A stretch of DNA of 64,000 nt from Motacilla alba alba (GCF_015832195.1 NC_052017.1:52219652-52283651), one strand, 5' to 3'. Positions 36,801 to 50,854 are shown, counted from the first letter of the stretch. The notes: generated from the letters alone by a model not told the origin. Numbers and translations: made by a program.

Positions 36801-39055
36801 ACTGTTAGTGGCCCCAAAGACTGTCCAGAGAGCGTTTGAAATACAGTTTCTGGTATTATGAACACAGCAGCCTCCAGAGAGGTGCTGTAATTTACCCTAG
36901 GTCTCTTGTATCTTCAACTATATCACAAGGCAATAACTAAATATCAGTTCCTTAGATGGACTCCAAGGTTGCTTTTTCTGTCCAAGTAATTAATTTACCA
37001 TCTTCTCTTGTAATTATTTACATCCATGAACATTTGAATTCTGCCCTTTGGAGACTCAAAAGGAGGAAAAAAATCATTGTCACCTGAGATCTTTGTCAGG
37101 TTGTTTGATTTCTCTACTGCACTTTTGTATAGCCTGCTCCCATATTCACTATGTATTTCCTGAGCTTATTACATGTGATTTTTGGAATGTTCACCATTCC
37201 TGTATTATGCCTTATGATACTGAGATGTTCTCTTGCCTTCATTCAAATGGACTTGCCGTGGGATTTCCATATCAACATTGTTTCCTATCTCAGTATTTAC
37301 ACTTCTGCTTTTACAAATAAATATTTATATTCTACAAGATATCTTCCCCTGGTATTTTCAAATATAAATTAATTTAATAGATGAAATTATGAAACAATAA
37401 GGGGTTATAAATACAATTGTAAAATTTATAGTAATGTATGAGGTTTGAAAACACGTATTTTAAATTTGGGATCAATGGGAGAAAGGAAAAAAAGCAGAAT
37501 GTCCTAATATCAAGATTTATAATGAAAAGTTGAAGGTGAGTTTTTTACTGAAGGATTAGCAAGGAAACATCCCTTGGATGTTTAAGGGAACTCATTTTCC
37601 ATCTATTCTGAAATAATTTCTTTTCATTGCTTAGCATAGATAAAAAATATCTTGACATAATTTCTTATACTTCCCCAGGACTTCAAAAAGGACAATATTT
37701 TCCAGACTAGCATAGTTTTTGGCGTCTTGCATCTGCCTTCATGGAACTCAGTGTTGTTTACGTGTCTTACCTGTAACGTGTCCCAACACCACTTTTAGAG
37801 GAATATAATTGCAAATTATTTCTTCTCTGTCACTGTATTTATCTTTTACAAAGTCAACAGTGGTCTTTGAGGACTTTCTGTATTTTTGGATACATTTCTG
37901 TACTGCTGGTGGTTGGGGAAGGCAGTATGTTTGTCTTTTTTTGCTTCTGTTTTTGGTAAAAGTAATTTTGATTTCAAGTCCAGATGGAACATGTTCTTGG
38001 AAGAAAAAACAGTGAAAATTACTAAATACACAAGCACCATATCCTAATCAAGAACTTCCAAACTGAAAGTAGTTGAAGAGTGGGACATTAATAATGGGAA
38101 TTTCAAACATGCCTGTATTTCTTTGTCTTCTTTAGGTATCCATTTAACCATCACAGCTGGAGAAAGCATGACGTCTTCAATGGCCCGTTGCTGTGATATG
38201 TAGTGCCTTCCTGTCATTTCTTTTAATGCAAATTTTTTTTGACAACACAAAATGGATTTGTGTTTATCTGGTTACTGCTCCCCGACAAGGAGAGCAATTC
38301 AGGTGCTTGGCGACACCGTAAATGTGTCCAGAGACATTTAGGACATTTCAACAGGCTGTAAAATGTAATGAAAATATTCCTTTAAAAGTGAGAGCCAAAG
38401 ACGATGATCTACAAGAGACTTGTGTCCTTCTGGTGAGGCAGTAAGAGGCCAGGTGGGTCACCCTCAGGTGCTGACAATGATGTGTCTGTTCAGACACTCA
38501 GATCTCACCTAAAGCCTTTCAGTGTAGTGAGGAAGAATCCGTACCCTAAAAGGTGGGATTTACCCAGGGTGTCTTAGATATGCACCTCCAGATGGAGTAA
38601 CTCACTCCGATCATACGTCTGCCTCTTGGTGCTAGAGGGATTAGAGGGCTCCTGGATAAGTACCTAAAGATGCAAAGCTTTGAGACAGGAATGCTGTGCA
38701 CCATTTCTTTTGCCTCCTATCTTCTATCAGGGTTGGCTCTGGTAAGAAAAGAAACATGCATCTGACTCTCAGGCTGGATTCATATGTTGTCTCCCTGACA
38801 CAGCAGTGCCAGCTGGTCACTCCAACCCTGGCTGACCAGATGTGTGACCACTCCTTCCTGTTAAAATGTATAGGTGTGAAATCCCAACAGGCAACATCAG
38901 CCAACGGAAAAGTTTGTTTGGGCAGCATATATTATCAGTATACTCACTGAATCTTTCTCCAAAACATTGAATTGGAACTCTGCTCTAGGTTCCTGCTTGC
39001 AGTGATATACGTACTTATTTATTAAGTTGACTTCTTCATTGTCAGTCTCTTCTTC
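36801..39055. other. Non-coding, no feature recognised
   Basis: AT-rich sequence next to the CR1-type fragment. It may include further unrecognised decayed LINE sequence, but no block is convincing. No gene was seen. Confidence 0.5.
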
Positions 39056-39069
39056 CCCTATATATATGT

Positions 39070-39103
39070 ACACACACACACACACACACAAACATATATA
39101 TAC

Positions 39104-39144
<41 letters not shown>
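39070..39144. repeat. Compound microsatellite (AC)10 and (TA)19
   Basis: An AC dinucleotide run at 39070-39090 is followed by short interrupted TA and ACATA sequence, then an uninterrupted (TA)19 at 39107-39144. A short TATATA run also precedes it at about 39059. A minus-strand open frame across it encodes an artefactual Tyr-Ile repeat. Confidence 0.97.
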
Positions 39145-39147
<3 letters not shown>

Positions 39148-39159
39148 TCTGAAGAGATT

Positions 39160-42100
39160 TTTCCTTCTTATTTTCAGCAGCTGGAGACAAACAATAGAAT
39201 GGAGACCTTAAAGAATTTTTAATGCACTGCACACTACCTGCAGCTACCTCTTCAATAAAAGTGAGATCTGCTTCTGGATTGTATCCTTATGTGGAGCTCC
39301 AGTTTCCAAATCCTTCTTTCAGAGACTCCCTGAACCTGGGATGGTCACATTTTTTGCTGCTAACTCTTCCAAATTCACCATCTGGCACTTCTCAGTGCTG
39401 AAGAGTCAAGACAGGTGTCAGCAGCAATGCAAATCATTGTTGTTTTGTTAAACTAACCTATAGTACATTCCCTCCTTTATTTTTTTTTCTTTTCTCTTGC
39501 TTCCAGAGGGTATAAATAATAATGTTTAAAAACGAATAAACACTCATGCAAAGACATATAATATCTCAGTCACATTCCAAAGTCCTTGCTCAGGGTTTTC
39601 ATTCATTTACAATGCCAATAAAACTCCAACTGAGGTGAATATGATTTTGATAGACTAAAAAATGAGTAAAATTTGAAGGAGAAATTTGGCAGAAATTTGC
39701 AACAGCAGCATTGGCAATCCAACTCAGAATGCTTATTAAAATGAAAGCTGAGATGCCATTTTGTGGCTTGGAAAAAAAAAAAAAAGGTCTATTTTAAGGA
39801 CTTGGCTTTTTTCCTCCCATCACTGTATCCTTTCTCAGTAGCAGCACAATCATTAGCACTTATGGATAAAGTTCTGACAATCTTGTCACACCCGCTACCT
39901 TTCACAGCAACAACAAGAAATGCACTTCTGGCAAACGAGTAAGTTCTCTAGCATAGACACACAGGGAGCCCAATGAACATCTTTGCTTTCAGGCTTTCAG
40001 TCACTTTGGTCAGTGAGTGGGCTGGTTCATTCATTTTTGGTTAAACAGCCGTCATTCCGAATACCATGTTTGCCAACTCCCTTGCAAAAAGCAAGGTTCT
40101 TCAGGAAAATCTGTTGAGGACAGGCTCCTGGTGGAGGTTGTATTTAGCACCTGTGGGTTCCTGCTGCCATGACACTGTGAATTAGCTTGATGAGGCACTG
40201 CAGAGTGCTGGAGCTGCCACCCTTTGTCCCCTGGGACTGTCACTGTGCAAAGTTTTGATCTCCTCCTACCTAACAGGCAAATGAGATTATTTTCTCAGAT
40301 ACAAATCTTTGTTAATTATTAGCAGAGATATTTTTAAAAAAATTAAATAACAAAATGTAATCTTGGAGAAGTGAGCACTGCCACAGAAGCAGTTAAGGAT
40401 CTGTCTGGAGATCTTTGAAATTTCTGTTAGTGGGATTTCCACGCTGATACAATCTAACACTTTTTGGGGACTGTATACTTCTGTTCTGCTAGGATATCAG
40501 AATTATCAATCTTTTGATTATAATATTCATGATAGTCAAGCAGACCAGAATGAGCATTAGAATGTAATTTAATTTAACCATTTCCACTTTCATATTTCCA
40601 TAGTTGCTGATACAATATCCTGGTGCAGCACATCCTCTCATTATGTCTCCATTTTTTCCTTCACATTCTGCTTTCTGCATAGTTTTCCCTTTTCCACTTT
40701 TTTCAAACCTGTGGCTCTCATTCTGACCTAAGGTCTACCACTATAAATTCAAAGTACTGCCATTTTTTTTTTGCCATTACATGTTTGCACTGATACAAAT
40801 CACAGCACCTTCAGATCCTTGGCACTGTTTATAGTCTTCTTTTCTGTTACGATCTCACTGTGCCCTGTGCGTGACTGATCACTGCAGCTCACCCCTGCCA
40901 GATCCTCAGGCTTCTCCACCCAAACCAACCTCAGATGACATTCCTGCTAACGAAGGGTATGTGCTGCAGACTGCCTTCCTCCTGCGCCTCTGCCCCATCT
41001 CCTCCTTATCCCGCAAAAGGGAAACCTCAAGAAGGAAGGAACACAGTAAAAACCATGGGAGACTCAGGGAGGAGGAGAGAGCCTGAGGTTCAACAGCTCC
41101 AAAGTAATCTGTCAACAAAATCTCATTACAGTAATATAAGGTAAGCCTGTCATTGTACTACCAAGGCAAGCCCATCCTTGTCCCACATTGTTTCATTACC
41201 AGAACTTTTTTCCCTGATCCCACCACCTCCTTGCTTATCCTGGATGGTCACAGCCCTTCCCTGTGCACTTGGGGAGAAGCAGAGAGCCAGAGGGGCCCAG
41301 AATCCCCACACCTGACTAGTGGGTTTGCGGTCCTAGACAGAGGAGAGGAGTGAAATGAGTTGATGTGGCAGCTTTTAGAGCTCAGTATGGTGCACTCACA
41401 TGGTTGCTCTCAGCTTTTGTTCATGCAGCTCTTAGTGCTGAGTAATACCTCAGTTTTGTATCACTGCAGCTACAGATTTAGCAGCTGCTTTTGCAGCTTC
41501 AGACTACAAGATACAGTCTGACTGACAACCAGTAAAGAGAGGATCCATCTTCCTTTTAGTAGCATAATATCTTTGGCACCAAATGTATTTTCTATTTCAC
41601 ATTGTCACACATTCAAAATGAGTGCCAGGCTCTGTGAAAGAAAAAGTTTTTTCTGTTTTGCACCAGAAGAATCCGGAATCTAACAGGAAAGCTTTCCCAG
41701 CTTGCAAGGAACCCTGGTGATCGCTTTGTGAGGCCAAAAGGGAAAGTGTAAACCTGACGAGCTAAGGGATTTCTACCTTTGTCTTCAGGTCGCACTGACT
41801 CTCTGATATCTGATAGTGGATTTTTTCACTTAGCAAAACCTAGGGGTAGCAGAGGGCAAGCACTTTTAAATGTGGTATATTTTTATCATTTAATTAAAAA
41901 TTTAACAAAAAAAAGGAATCTTTCAAACACTACTGGACCTCAAAAAGGAGTGAGCTGAGCAATTTTTGAAATGGCTTATCATGCTCACCAAAGCCAAATG
42001 GCCTTTTTGGAGGAAGTCAAGAAATTGAAGAAAAAGCTGTTGAGTTTTGTGTTCAGTGTGGGCATCTACTTCAAAACCTCCTAAAGAGAAGACACAGGTC

Positions 42101-44445
42101 CTGATCCAGTCATTGAATACAAGAATTTATTAAACTTTTATTTCTTGGGTTGTGCATTCATGAAATACATGAATGTACTATTCAGTTGAAGGTTTATGAA
42201 TTGGGTTTATGGAAGGGCTAATGTTTTTTTTAATCTTACATTACCTAATGGTTAAAGCTAATCCAGAATGTTGCTGAATGTCTGAAGCCACAAGTAAAGT
42301 TGTTTTTATGTCTGGCCCTTTTGGGAAGGTAGACTGTCTTGTTTTTTTAGATTAAACCAGATAGAAAAACCTGTTTTCACATATGAGGTTTGGACAGACA
42401 TTTTTCAGTTTCCTTTTACTGCTGTTGTCTTAGGTTGCATATAGATTTAAAAAAAAAAAACAAAACAAAACAAAGAGACAACAACTCCGAATCCTGCAAT
42501 ACAAACAAAAGGGCCTAAAGGATGCAGAGAGACATATTGTGATTTATTGTTCCCTGCAATTTATAATTGGTGTTGTTACTGCCTCAGCTATGGAGATATC
42601 GTATTAATTTATTTTAAGAAGATTGCCACATGAGCTCTATATGTATCCACATAAATATTATTTGACTTTTAATGCAAGGGTATGGAAAAGCTAAGATGCT
42701 GCTGAGATAAGATGTCAGTGCTGTACCTGGAAGAAACTTCTGCAGACCAAACTTGGCCCAGTTTCCAGTTTTATTGAAACCAGATGCCTTTCCAGCATCT
42801 AGCTCCAAAATCTGTGATGCTTTGTCTAATCTATAACCCCTGGGAACTGCCAGCACCCAAGATACACCATGGGATGGAGTCCCAGGGGCTGCTACCACAG
42901 TGGTGCAGAAATGATGGGCTTGGTGCAAAGGTCTTGCTTTTTGTGTAATTTGTGAAGAGCATTTAACTCCTATGTGAGACTTCTTGGGAGCAGATAGCGA
43001 CTGTGTTCTCTCTGGATATTGAAGGATGTATCTGGACAGACGTATGGAGACAAATTAGCATGAAACCCTTTGCAGTGCCCTGAAGACACCTTGCAAGACC
43101 CAGGGTTGAAGCTACAAAGGACTTGGGAAGAATCTGTGTGGCACCAGAGCTTCCCTCCCTCCCTCCTCTGCAAAGGGTATCCCAGGACAGGGGAAGGCAC
43201 TGGCCTGACTTGGCTTCTCCCAGCTGCCATATGGTCCCTCAATGACTGTGTCCAGCTGCCACAAATTAAGGCTGTCCCTCGGCCTCAGACTGCTGGAGGC
43301 TACCCTGGAATTGGGCAGGGAATCAAAGGAGCCCGTTCGACTGATGGCCCAAACCGTACTCTGCCATGACAACTGCTGAAGTCTCTGTATTTAGCTTGGG
43401 ACGTGCGGATTTGTATGCAGCAGAGCTGTCCAGTCCAGCAGTACTTTCAAGGCTGAAAGAAATGTTGATTAACCTTTTTTCCCCTCTCTTAATCTGTTTC
43501 AATTTTACATCCCCACCAGTCTCCAGAAATAGGTAACTTCGCTTTTCACAGAAAGCTGTTCTTGAGGTATGCTGGTCTGCCAATGGAAACTTTAACAAGA
43601 CAGTTTTCTCTCGCGGGAATTCCCTCTCAGGGTTTGGTCCTTCTGGGGTTTTTTTTTTTTGCTGGTTTGGGGATTTTTCCCCTTGTGAGTAATGGCACAG
43701 CTACTCATAGGTTTCACGTGAGAGAAAGCTGCTGTGTAATGGCCTCCTTTTGAAGGTACAAGGGATAATTGGCATGTAAGTTATAGCGGCTGGCCCGTCT
43801 GTAAGATTGAGTGGATTGTACACCTACACTAATATAAATATACTGAGACAAAGGGGTAAAATTTCTTGTCAGAGACATGAAACAGTCACAGAAAAACTAG
43901 CATTTAGGTAAAAGAAGACTTGCTTAAAGGAGAATTTTGATGGAATATGGCCTGAAAGCAATCTGCAACACAAGATCAGCACGTAGGGCTGCATCCTGGC
44001 TTCTTTTCAGTGGACCTAGCCCCAGTTATTGGAAGGAAACATTGTTGAAACCAAATATGAAACTTTCTGGATCCTTATCCCATTTTGCCTTCTGCATGGT
44101 AGTATAGAGGACCAACACATATCATAATTGTTTTCTTCAAACTTGGAACGGTTGCACAGCGTTCTAGCTCAAGAATCTAGGGCTTTGTATACTGTACATC
44201 ATCAAAAGGAATCATTTAAGAGGGAAGTAATATGGTGCATAGCTTGAGACGCCAAGGCTAGCAGGAGAAAAGTTTAGATGTATTTATTTACCTTTTGATA
44301 CTTTCTGCAAGACAGAAGAGAAAATAGTCCATAGAACTTTTGAAAATGCTGAGTATTTCTGTCACAAATTTGAACACATTATGATTTTCAGCATTCAGAC
44401 CATATTCATGCATTCGTCTGCATCTAAAACACCTCATTTTGCCCC
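39160..44445. other. Non-coding with several A or T tracts
   Basis: No gene or repeat family was recognised. Homopolymers include A14 at 39772-39785, A12 at 42449-42460 followed by CAAAA units to about 42475, and T12 at 43649-43660. Open frames of up to 104 codons are unremarkable. Confidence 0.5.
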
Positions 44446-44449
44446 CTCC

Positions 44450-44484
44450 AAAAAAAAAAAAAGAAAAAAAAGAAAAGAAAGAAA
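44450..44484. repeat. Poly-A / GAAA-type low-complexity tract
   Basis: A13 is followed by G-interrupted A runs (A8, A4, A3, A3) ending in CCCC. The plus strand is purine-only over about 35 bases. Confidence 0.9.
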
Positions 44485-44704
44485 CCCCAACGTCTTTTAC
44501 CTATCCAGTGCTATAACACTAAAGTGAATTTCACCCCTATTGGTCAAAATTTCCATTTCTAAAAGTGCTTCTTTATCTTCTTATTTTTGCTGCTTCCCTG
44601 GGCTGAGTTGCTCTGAGGGAGGAAAAAAAAATCCTTTTTATGGGTTACATTACTTATGCATCAGGCATGAAACTGCAAACACCTGGTAGAGTTTCCCTTG
44701 TGTG

Positions 44705-44920
44705 AGCTGCAGCCTACCTCAGAGTACTTTGCAAACATCTGAAACTCATTCTGTGGATCTCTCAAAGGCCCTCTCCATCACTGATTGAATATTTTTATGA
44801 GATTCATTATGGAGCAGCTGTGATTGATACTGATGATCACACAATAGAGGCTATTAATGTTTGAGATGTGGTCACTGTCATCCAGAAGAATAATTATTAA
44901 ATTAAGGTAAATACAACATG
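44705..44920. promoter_or_regulatory. Candidate conserved element with an ancient repeat trace
   Basis: The first part (44712-44740, 'cctcagagtactttgcaaac') resembles the tail of the same ancient amniote repeat as 4580. It is followed by a PBX-like TGATTGAT at 44821-44828, 'tgatgatcac', and homeodomain-like TAATTATTAAATTAA at 44891-44905. Ancient repeats turned into enhancers are known in amniotes. Motif matching by eye in AT-rich DNA is weak evidence. Confidence 0.22.
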
Positions 44921-47900
44921 TATCCCGATTCCACACACATTACGCCTTTTTTTTGGCAGGGAACATCTGGATGAGGTGATGCTTGCTGTAGGCATGGGGA
45001 TGGTTGGAGTATTGGCTCACAAGGATGTTAATTTTGGCTAGTGAACTGAGAAGTAAAATATCTGAAAGAATTGCAAAATTAATATCAGATTTAAAATTGC
45101 TAAATAATAACTGAATGGACAACGAAGTATTCTGTGACTATGCTTCTGCCTTTCTGTTCATTTCCTGAAATATTTTGTCTTTGTTACCAGGGAACCCCTG
45201 AAGTTTTCCTATGTCATGCAGTCTTTAGGATCTGTGTTATCACTTTATACTTGGACACTCTATGCCACTGTCCCTGTGAAAAATAATCTTTTTTTGGGTG
45301 CAACATGAGTGTCTCTTTCAAGAGACTCAGATGCAGACATGGTATATGTACCTGTAGAAATTTTTTTGTGTCTTTGTGTGTTTGTTTGCATGCACGTGCA
45401 TATGTAGCTCTGTGTGTAGGGTGTGCAGGACAAGCATTTGTGTGTGTGCACCTCAGAACCTCTAGTAAGTAAGACTGTCAGACAAGGACAACATCTACGA
45501 AGACAATTTTCATATGAGGGGAATCTGCGAGCAATCTAATTCATAACTTAAAATAATCTCTGGTATCTGGAGCACAGCCACTAGCAGCTGAATGGTGCTA
45601 CACCACCAGATTTGTATGAGGGGTACCTTTTGGCAGTAGCACCCTCTGAAGGACTCCATAAAAATATATATTGAAAAGAAGAGAAAACAAGACCTGATTT
45701 TTTTTTCTTGCTGGATTTCACCTTTAGTAGTTCTTGATATTTAATCTTAGTAGGTACTCTAGTTTGCAATGGATTTGTCATATGCTGTTTAAACTAATTA
45801 ATTGATCACAAACTGGCAGTATATTGGGGATCTAAAATCACCATTTGTTGATGCTGCTTGTATCATATTTCATGGTATTGGCCATTTAAAAGAAACCTGT
45901 CCAGATTGCTTCATCTCAATGGAATTATGTTGTTTTATACCTGATGGATTCTATGAGTAGGGCAGAGGACAGAAATTGTGGGTTTTTTTCATTGCTTTGA
46001 TCCTTTGTTGATACTGTTCCTACAATCTTTTTTCTGTCTAATCAAGTGGATAGCATTAAAAGAATAAGACACAACATCAGAAATAATTAAAAAGGGCAAA
46101 CATCAATCTTTATTCAGTTTTTTATAGGCAGACTCTGCTTTTTTTCTTATTTCCTACATTTTTTTGTTCTTTAAAACGAGTGGCAATAAGATCTGCAGTT
46201 ATAAAAACATCCAGTGCTTTATTTATACAAATATCTTGCTAAGAAATGACAAATCAAATAAAGGATTTATTGTTTCTTAAAGTGGTCAGATTCTTCTTTC
46301 AGTTATACCTGTATATAACTGTATTGAATTCAGGGCTGGTAGAGACAAAAATTTAGCTCATATTTTATAGGGGAATGAAGTATTTTACCAGGTTCTCCTT
46401 TCCTTCCTGTGTGAGTCAATTACACAATACATTCAGAGACTTGCTCCAGCTGGGGCTTTACACAGTAATCTGCACTACTCATATGCCAATCTCAAGTTTA
46501 TATTAGAAGGAATCTTTAAACAGTTGTAAGTTCAACAAAACAGAAATTCAGGGTTCAATGTCAGAGAATTAATCTTTTTCCAGATGTAACAGAACCTGGT
46601 CATCATAGATTATCTCAGTTTATGCAGCTGAAAACTGCATTTCTTTAAAGTGCAATTATGCTTACATTTTACATTTGGCTAAATTATATCTCTTCTCTGC
46701 AAGCTACACTACTAGAGGTGACTACAAATCAACATATGGGTTTTCTCTAATGCAGAGAAAGCCCAATTATGGCAAGGCTGAGTGGTTATTTGACATTTAT
46801 ATGAAGTACACCTATCCTAAGGTATGGAAAATTATCATTATTTTCAGATGAGAAATACCGGCAGACTATAGAACACTGTCTGTGTGAACCCTTGTTTTAT
46901 AATACAACACTCAAGCTTTACATTGCTTTCAACCATGAGTGTTGGAAGAAAAATTCAGGGAAAAAGAACCTTGACATGCTACTTCTGTATGTTTTTAAAG
47001 ACAACCACTTTTTTTTTTTCCCCCTGTGCATTCTACAGTGCTTTTAATTTGAAAAATCCTTTTGTATAGGTGATTGCATCCTTCAGCATTTGAATTTTAG
47101 TGGTAAAACCCCAGTCACCTTAACAAATGTAGTTGTACAAGGTTGTCATGTTAATGTCAAAAATAGTCCTTCGTAGCTTTACTGTCTCCAGAACTTTTCC
47201 AATATCCTAGAATCATGTAGTCCTAAAAGGCCGATGAATAGAGTATCTTCTCTAGCACTTTACTGCTCGTTCCTTGGAGGAGCTGAATTGCTGCAGAAAG
47301 AAGCCCAGAGGAATGTTGTCTCTTACCCCAGTGTAAGGGAGCAGTCACCGAGCACAGTTTCCAGCTTACAAAGGAGTCATCCACCCACTGGAAATACTGG
47401 TGTTAGCACTCCTGTGTTTTGAGGTATGAACTGAAGGACCTTGCTTTTCAAAGTGCTCAGCCTTGCAAAACACAGTTCCTCTTGTTCAATGAAGTGCTAA
47501 TGAAGGCAACAGGAATTGGCTGGCCAAACCCAGGGGTCCAGCCCTGGAGGTCTCTGGTTTTCTTGCGTGTTGTCCTTTGATTCAAGTCCTGTTAATACCA
47601 CTGTGACTCTGGTATAGTTGTGTTGTAGTTGACTTTGGGAAAGCTGGGAGTGTGTTAGAAATATGAGTTGTGTGGTTGGAAAAGATTTGAAAGGGGGCAC
47701 AGTCTGAGAGTTAGCAAGCAGGGCTGTGCTCCCTGGGTACTTAGAGCTACTGACATCCCGTGCTGCCTTTCCAGTACTTCTGTGTCCTAGGACAACGCCA
47801 CATCACCAGATAAGGGAAGTGATATGGCGTCTGCATTTTTCAGTCATACTTTACCAGAAATCCATGCTGTGGAACCAAAACCTCCAGTTTTGAGTGTGCG

Positions 47901-49180
47901 TGTTTTTCTAACCTAATTACATTTACGAGGTGATTTCTTAAACCACCTGAGATGAGATAATATCCACACCAAATGAACAGGGAGAAACTTGCTTTTTATC
48001 ACAGCAACCAGCTGCTTGAAAAGAGTTCTCTTTCAGTCATCCTTTCAAAAATCCTACCTGATCTCATACATTTGTGTCCCTTCAACTTAGCTGTGTGCTC
48101 TTTTAACATGTTTCATTCATTTTTATCTAACAGTATATGATTCAAAGGGAAACACAGCATAGAAGGGCTGCAGATAACCTAGAAAGGCCTGATGGTGTGC
48201 ACTGCACTGTGCCTCAGAGGGTCATGGTGAGTTTGAAGTGACATTCGCACTTCTCACAGCAGAGATGAAAATTCAGTTACAGTCAAACCTCTTCATTCCA
48301 ATGGGCCTAAGATAAGGATGCCCAGAGTAAAGCATGCAAATCTACTCTATCCAAAGCTTGAACTTAAGAAACAGTAACTCAGAGAAAAGAGGAGTTCATA
48401 TCAGCACATATGAATATTTTTATCATATCACTAGAGTTTTGCTCTTATTTTCTATCTTTTTCTAATTCTAAGGCAGAGAGTTATTCTGCATCCATATCTG
48501 TATTTACTGTGTCTTACAGCAGAGGAATGGTCGTGGTACTGTAAGTAAACACCCCCCCAACCATTAGAACATCCCCATACCACTTCTGAACCTGAAACCT
48601 CATAATAAAACCAGTCCTGGTGACCTCTTTCTGTCTCGTGTTTAGAGGGATGACTCCTGGTGGTATTTTTTCTTGGTAGTGATCAGTCAGCTTTCTTAAA
48701 AATCTATATAAATAGAGCTTTTTCCTGTATTTACTTGTACACTGGTGTTCAGAGGACTGAATTATATCTTAGATATAGTTCCTCTCAAGCTCTTCCTGCT
48801 TGGTATTCTAAAAGCCATGATGTAGCATAGAAGTAGACAGAAAATGTATCTGAATGGGTATATTCACAAATATGTGGTATTGTGGGCACTTTACTATGTT
48901 TAACACTGGAATTTAAGATGTTAGTTTGCCTGTGTGTTATTCTAGTCTTCTGCTAGTGTCACTCCTCTGTGATGCTTTACAATTCAGAGAAGCATCCATT
49001 ATTTATTCTTATTCCCCCAGGTGACATGAGGCCCCAGGCTTTATTTAATACGTATCATCAGGCCCTGCAGTGAGTACAGAATTGTTAATTTCCTTGTAGG
49101 CTCACTTGTGAGTTGTTATGAGAGCAAGAGTTGGGTGAACATTTTTAAAACAGTGAGACTGATATCTGAAATATGAGATG
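44921..49180. other. Non-coding, no feature recognised
   Basis: AT-rich sequence. A GT-rich stretch (45365-45455) gives interrupted alternating purine-pyrimidine sequence. A short stretch at 47205-47235 ('ctagaatcatgtagtcctaa') is faintly like the antisense CR1 3' terminus but too short to call. No gene was recognised. Confidence 0.5.
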
Positions 49181-49184
49181 CAGT

Positions 49185-49290
49185 GGGACTGTTGTCTCAA
49201 TTTTACAGATGAGGAAGGGAGAACTGGGATAAAAAATAAATAGCCAATCAAAGGTACCCAGTAATTTGGAACAGTGAACCTCAGGAGGAT
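49185..49290 (+). mobile_element. MIR/CORE-SINE-like ancient repeat fossil
   Basis: The sequence 'ctcaattttacagatgagga' is followed at the expected distance by 'agccaatcaaaggtaccca' and 'gtaatttggaacagtgaacc'. MIR-type repeats carry 'cattttacagatgaggaaactg', then 'acttgcccaaggtcacaca', then 'gtggcagagctgggatt', in this order. The agreement covers about 100 bp on the plus strand, with many mutations. The exact family (MIR, another CORE-SINE, or an L2-type tail) is not resolved. Confidence 0.5.
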
Positions 49291-50850
49291 TTGGCAACTT
49301 TATACAATTTGAATATTTATGCCTAGCTCTGGTTTGTTTTATTTTCTTCTGTGGAGGGTCAGACCTCCACCTACGTCATCTGAGTGCAGACTTAGTCACA
49401 CCCCATTTAAGTGCACACCATGACTACTGAGGCTGGTAGCATTTCTGGCATCCTTTTTCTGGACTTTGCAGATGACTTACAGAGAGACAGGATCATGCAA
49501 GGAGGGATTCATCAGAGCTGAGTAAGGTGTCCACTTTACGAAGAGATGAAGGATATAATACAACTATGTCTTTTTCTCCATGGGCTGTGAAAGGAATAAG
49601 GACCACTAGCTCAAGGCTGAGGCCCCAGGTCAGCTAAGTTGAACTCTTCTCAAGGGTTGAATGTTAGCAATGACAAAGCTAAAACTCCAGTTCTTTCTAT
49701 ATAATTTTTTGATTATCACATTAGATAAAGGTAGCGGTGTGGTATTACAAACAGAGTTTGGGATAATAAATATGTATCCATTTATCACATGTTCATCAGA
49801 TATGCACACATCAGATATATACACTCAAAGATTTTGCAGTTATCTACATGTTTTTTATGTATGGACATTGAAACATGAAGGCATTTCTGAGAAATTGAGG
49901 GGCAACTAATGCAGAGCAGAACTATACTGCTCTTAAATTGAAATTTAGATGTTCTTCAAAGGGATTTTATATGGAACAGGTAGAGTTTCATGTTAACCAT
50001 TTGGGAAAACACTGCAAAGATCTTTATTACTAGATATAAACCTAGGAATGTCTGCACAGCATTAGGATGGGTACATTTAGGTATTGCTTTGTACAAGTAT
50101 TTTTAGTGCCTTTGCACTCAATACTAGTGGTGTTGCCTTTTATATGTCAGACGTGAAATTTAATTCTACTCCTTCTTCATTGATTTACTTTCCAACAACA
50201 AAAATTTTACTCAAAGGATTGCCTACATGGCTTGCAGACAACCAGTTGAGCAACTTACAGGAAGGTTATCTGGTTTCTTGATTGGCATGTACTGCTCTCC
50301 ATGTCCAGAGGTCCAAGAAGCCCTTGCTTTTTTTTTTTTGTCCAGCAACACTAGCAGAGGAAGTGCTAATCAGTAGTATTTTTTTGTCTTTTACTTTCTG
50401 CAGTAGGCTTGATTGTGTTCCTTGACCTTGTGAAATTTAAATCTCCTCATCTTGCAGGCAATAGAAACAGCTATTGCTGCATGATCCATGGCATTGTGGC
50501 TTGGTTTCTTCTTCCCACTCTCCTCTTTTTCTCGTTAACCCATCATCTTGCTGAGTGAGCTAATGTGTCTTATACTGCTCTCCCAGCTAATCTGTGAACT
50601 GGGAGTGGAAATGCAATGAAGCACTGATGTGCTTCAAGTGCAATCTTGGTGGCTGAAACAGCAGATACGTAAAATTTAAACATGCAGCTGTGTTTTCAGC
50701 AACTACCTTCCACCATGCCAATCCAGGTGCTACCTTCAAGTCTATGCTTCAGTTTCTGACTCCTTTTAATTTCCAAGGTATTTTCATCAGGCTTAGATAC
50801 AAGATTTATTTCAGCTCTGCCCTTTGTTAAGCCTTTTAAAGAAAAAATAA
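49291..50850. other. Non-coding, no feature recognised
   Basis: AT-rich sequence with a T11 run near 50329. No gene or repeat was recognised. Confidence 0.5.
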
Positions 50851-50854
50851 GGAG

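Noticed and set aside
38897..39232. Minus-strand open frame of 111 codons with a Tyr-Ile repeat
   Set aside because: The repetitive peptide is simply the translation of the TA/AC microsatellite at 39070-39144, and the flanks have no coding character.
47205..47250. CR1 terminus-like string 'ctagaatcatgtagtcctaa'
   Set aside because: Only about 20-30 bp is similar and no further CR1 sequence follows, so it is below what I would call a repeat.
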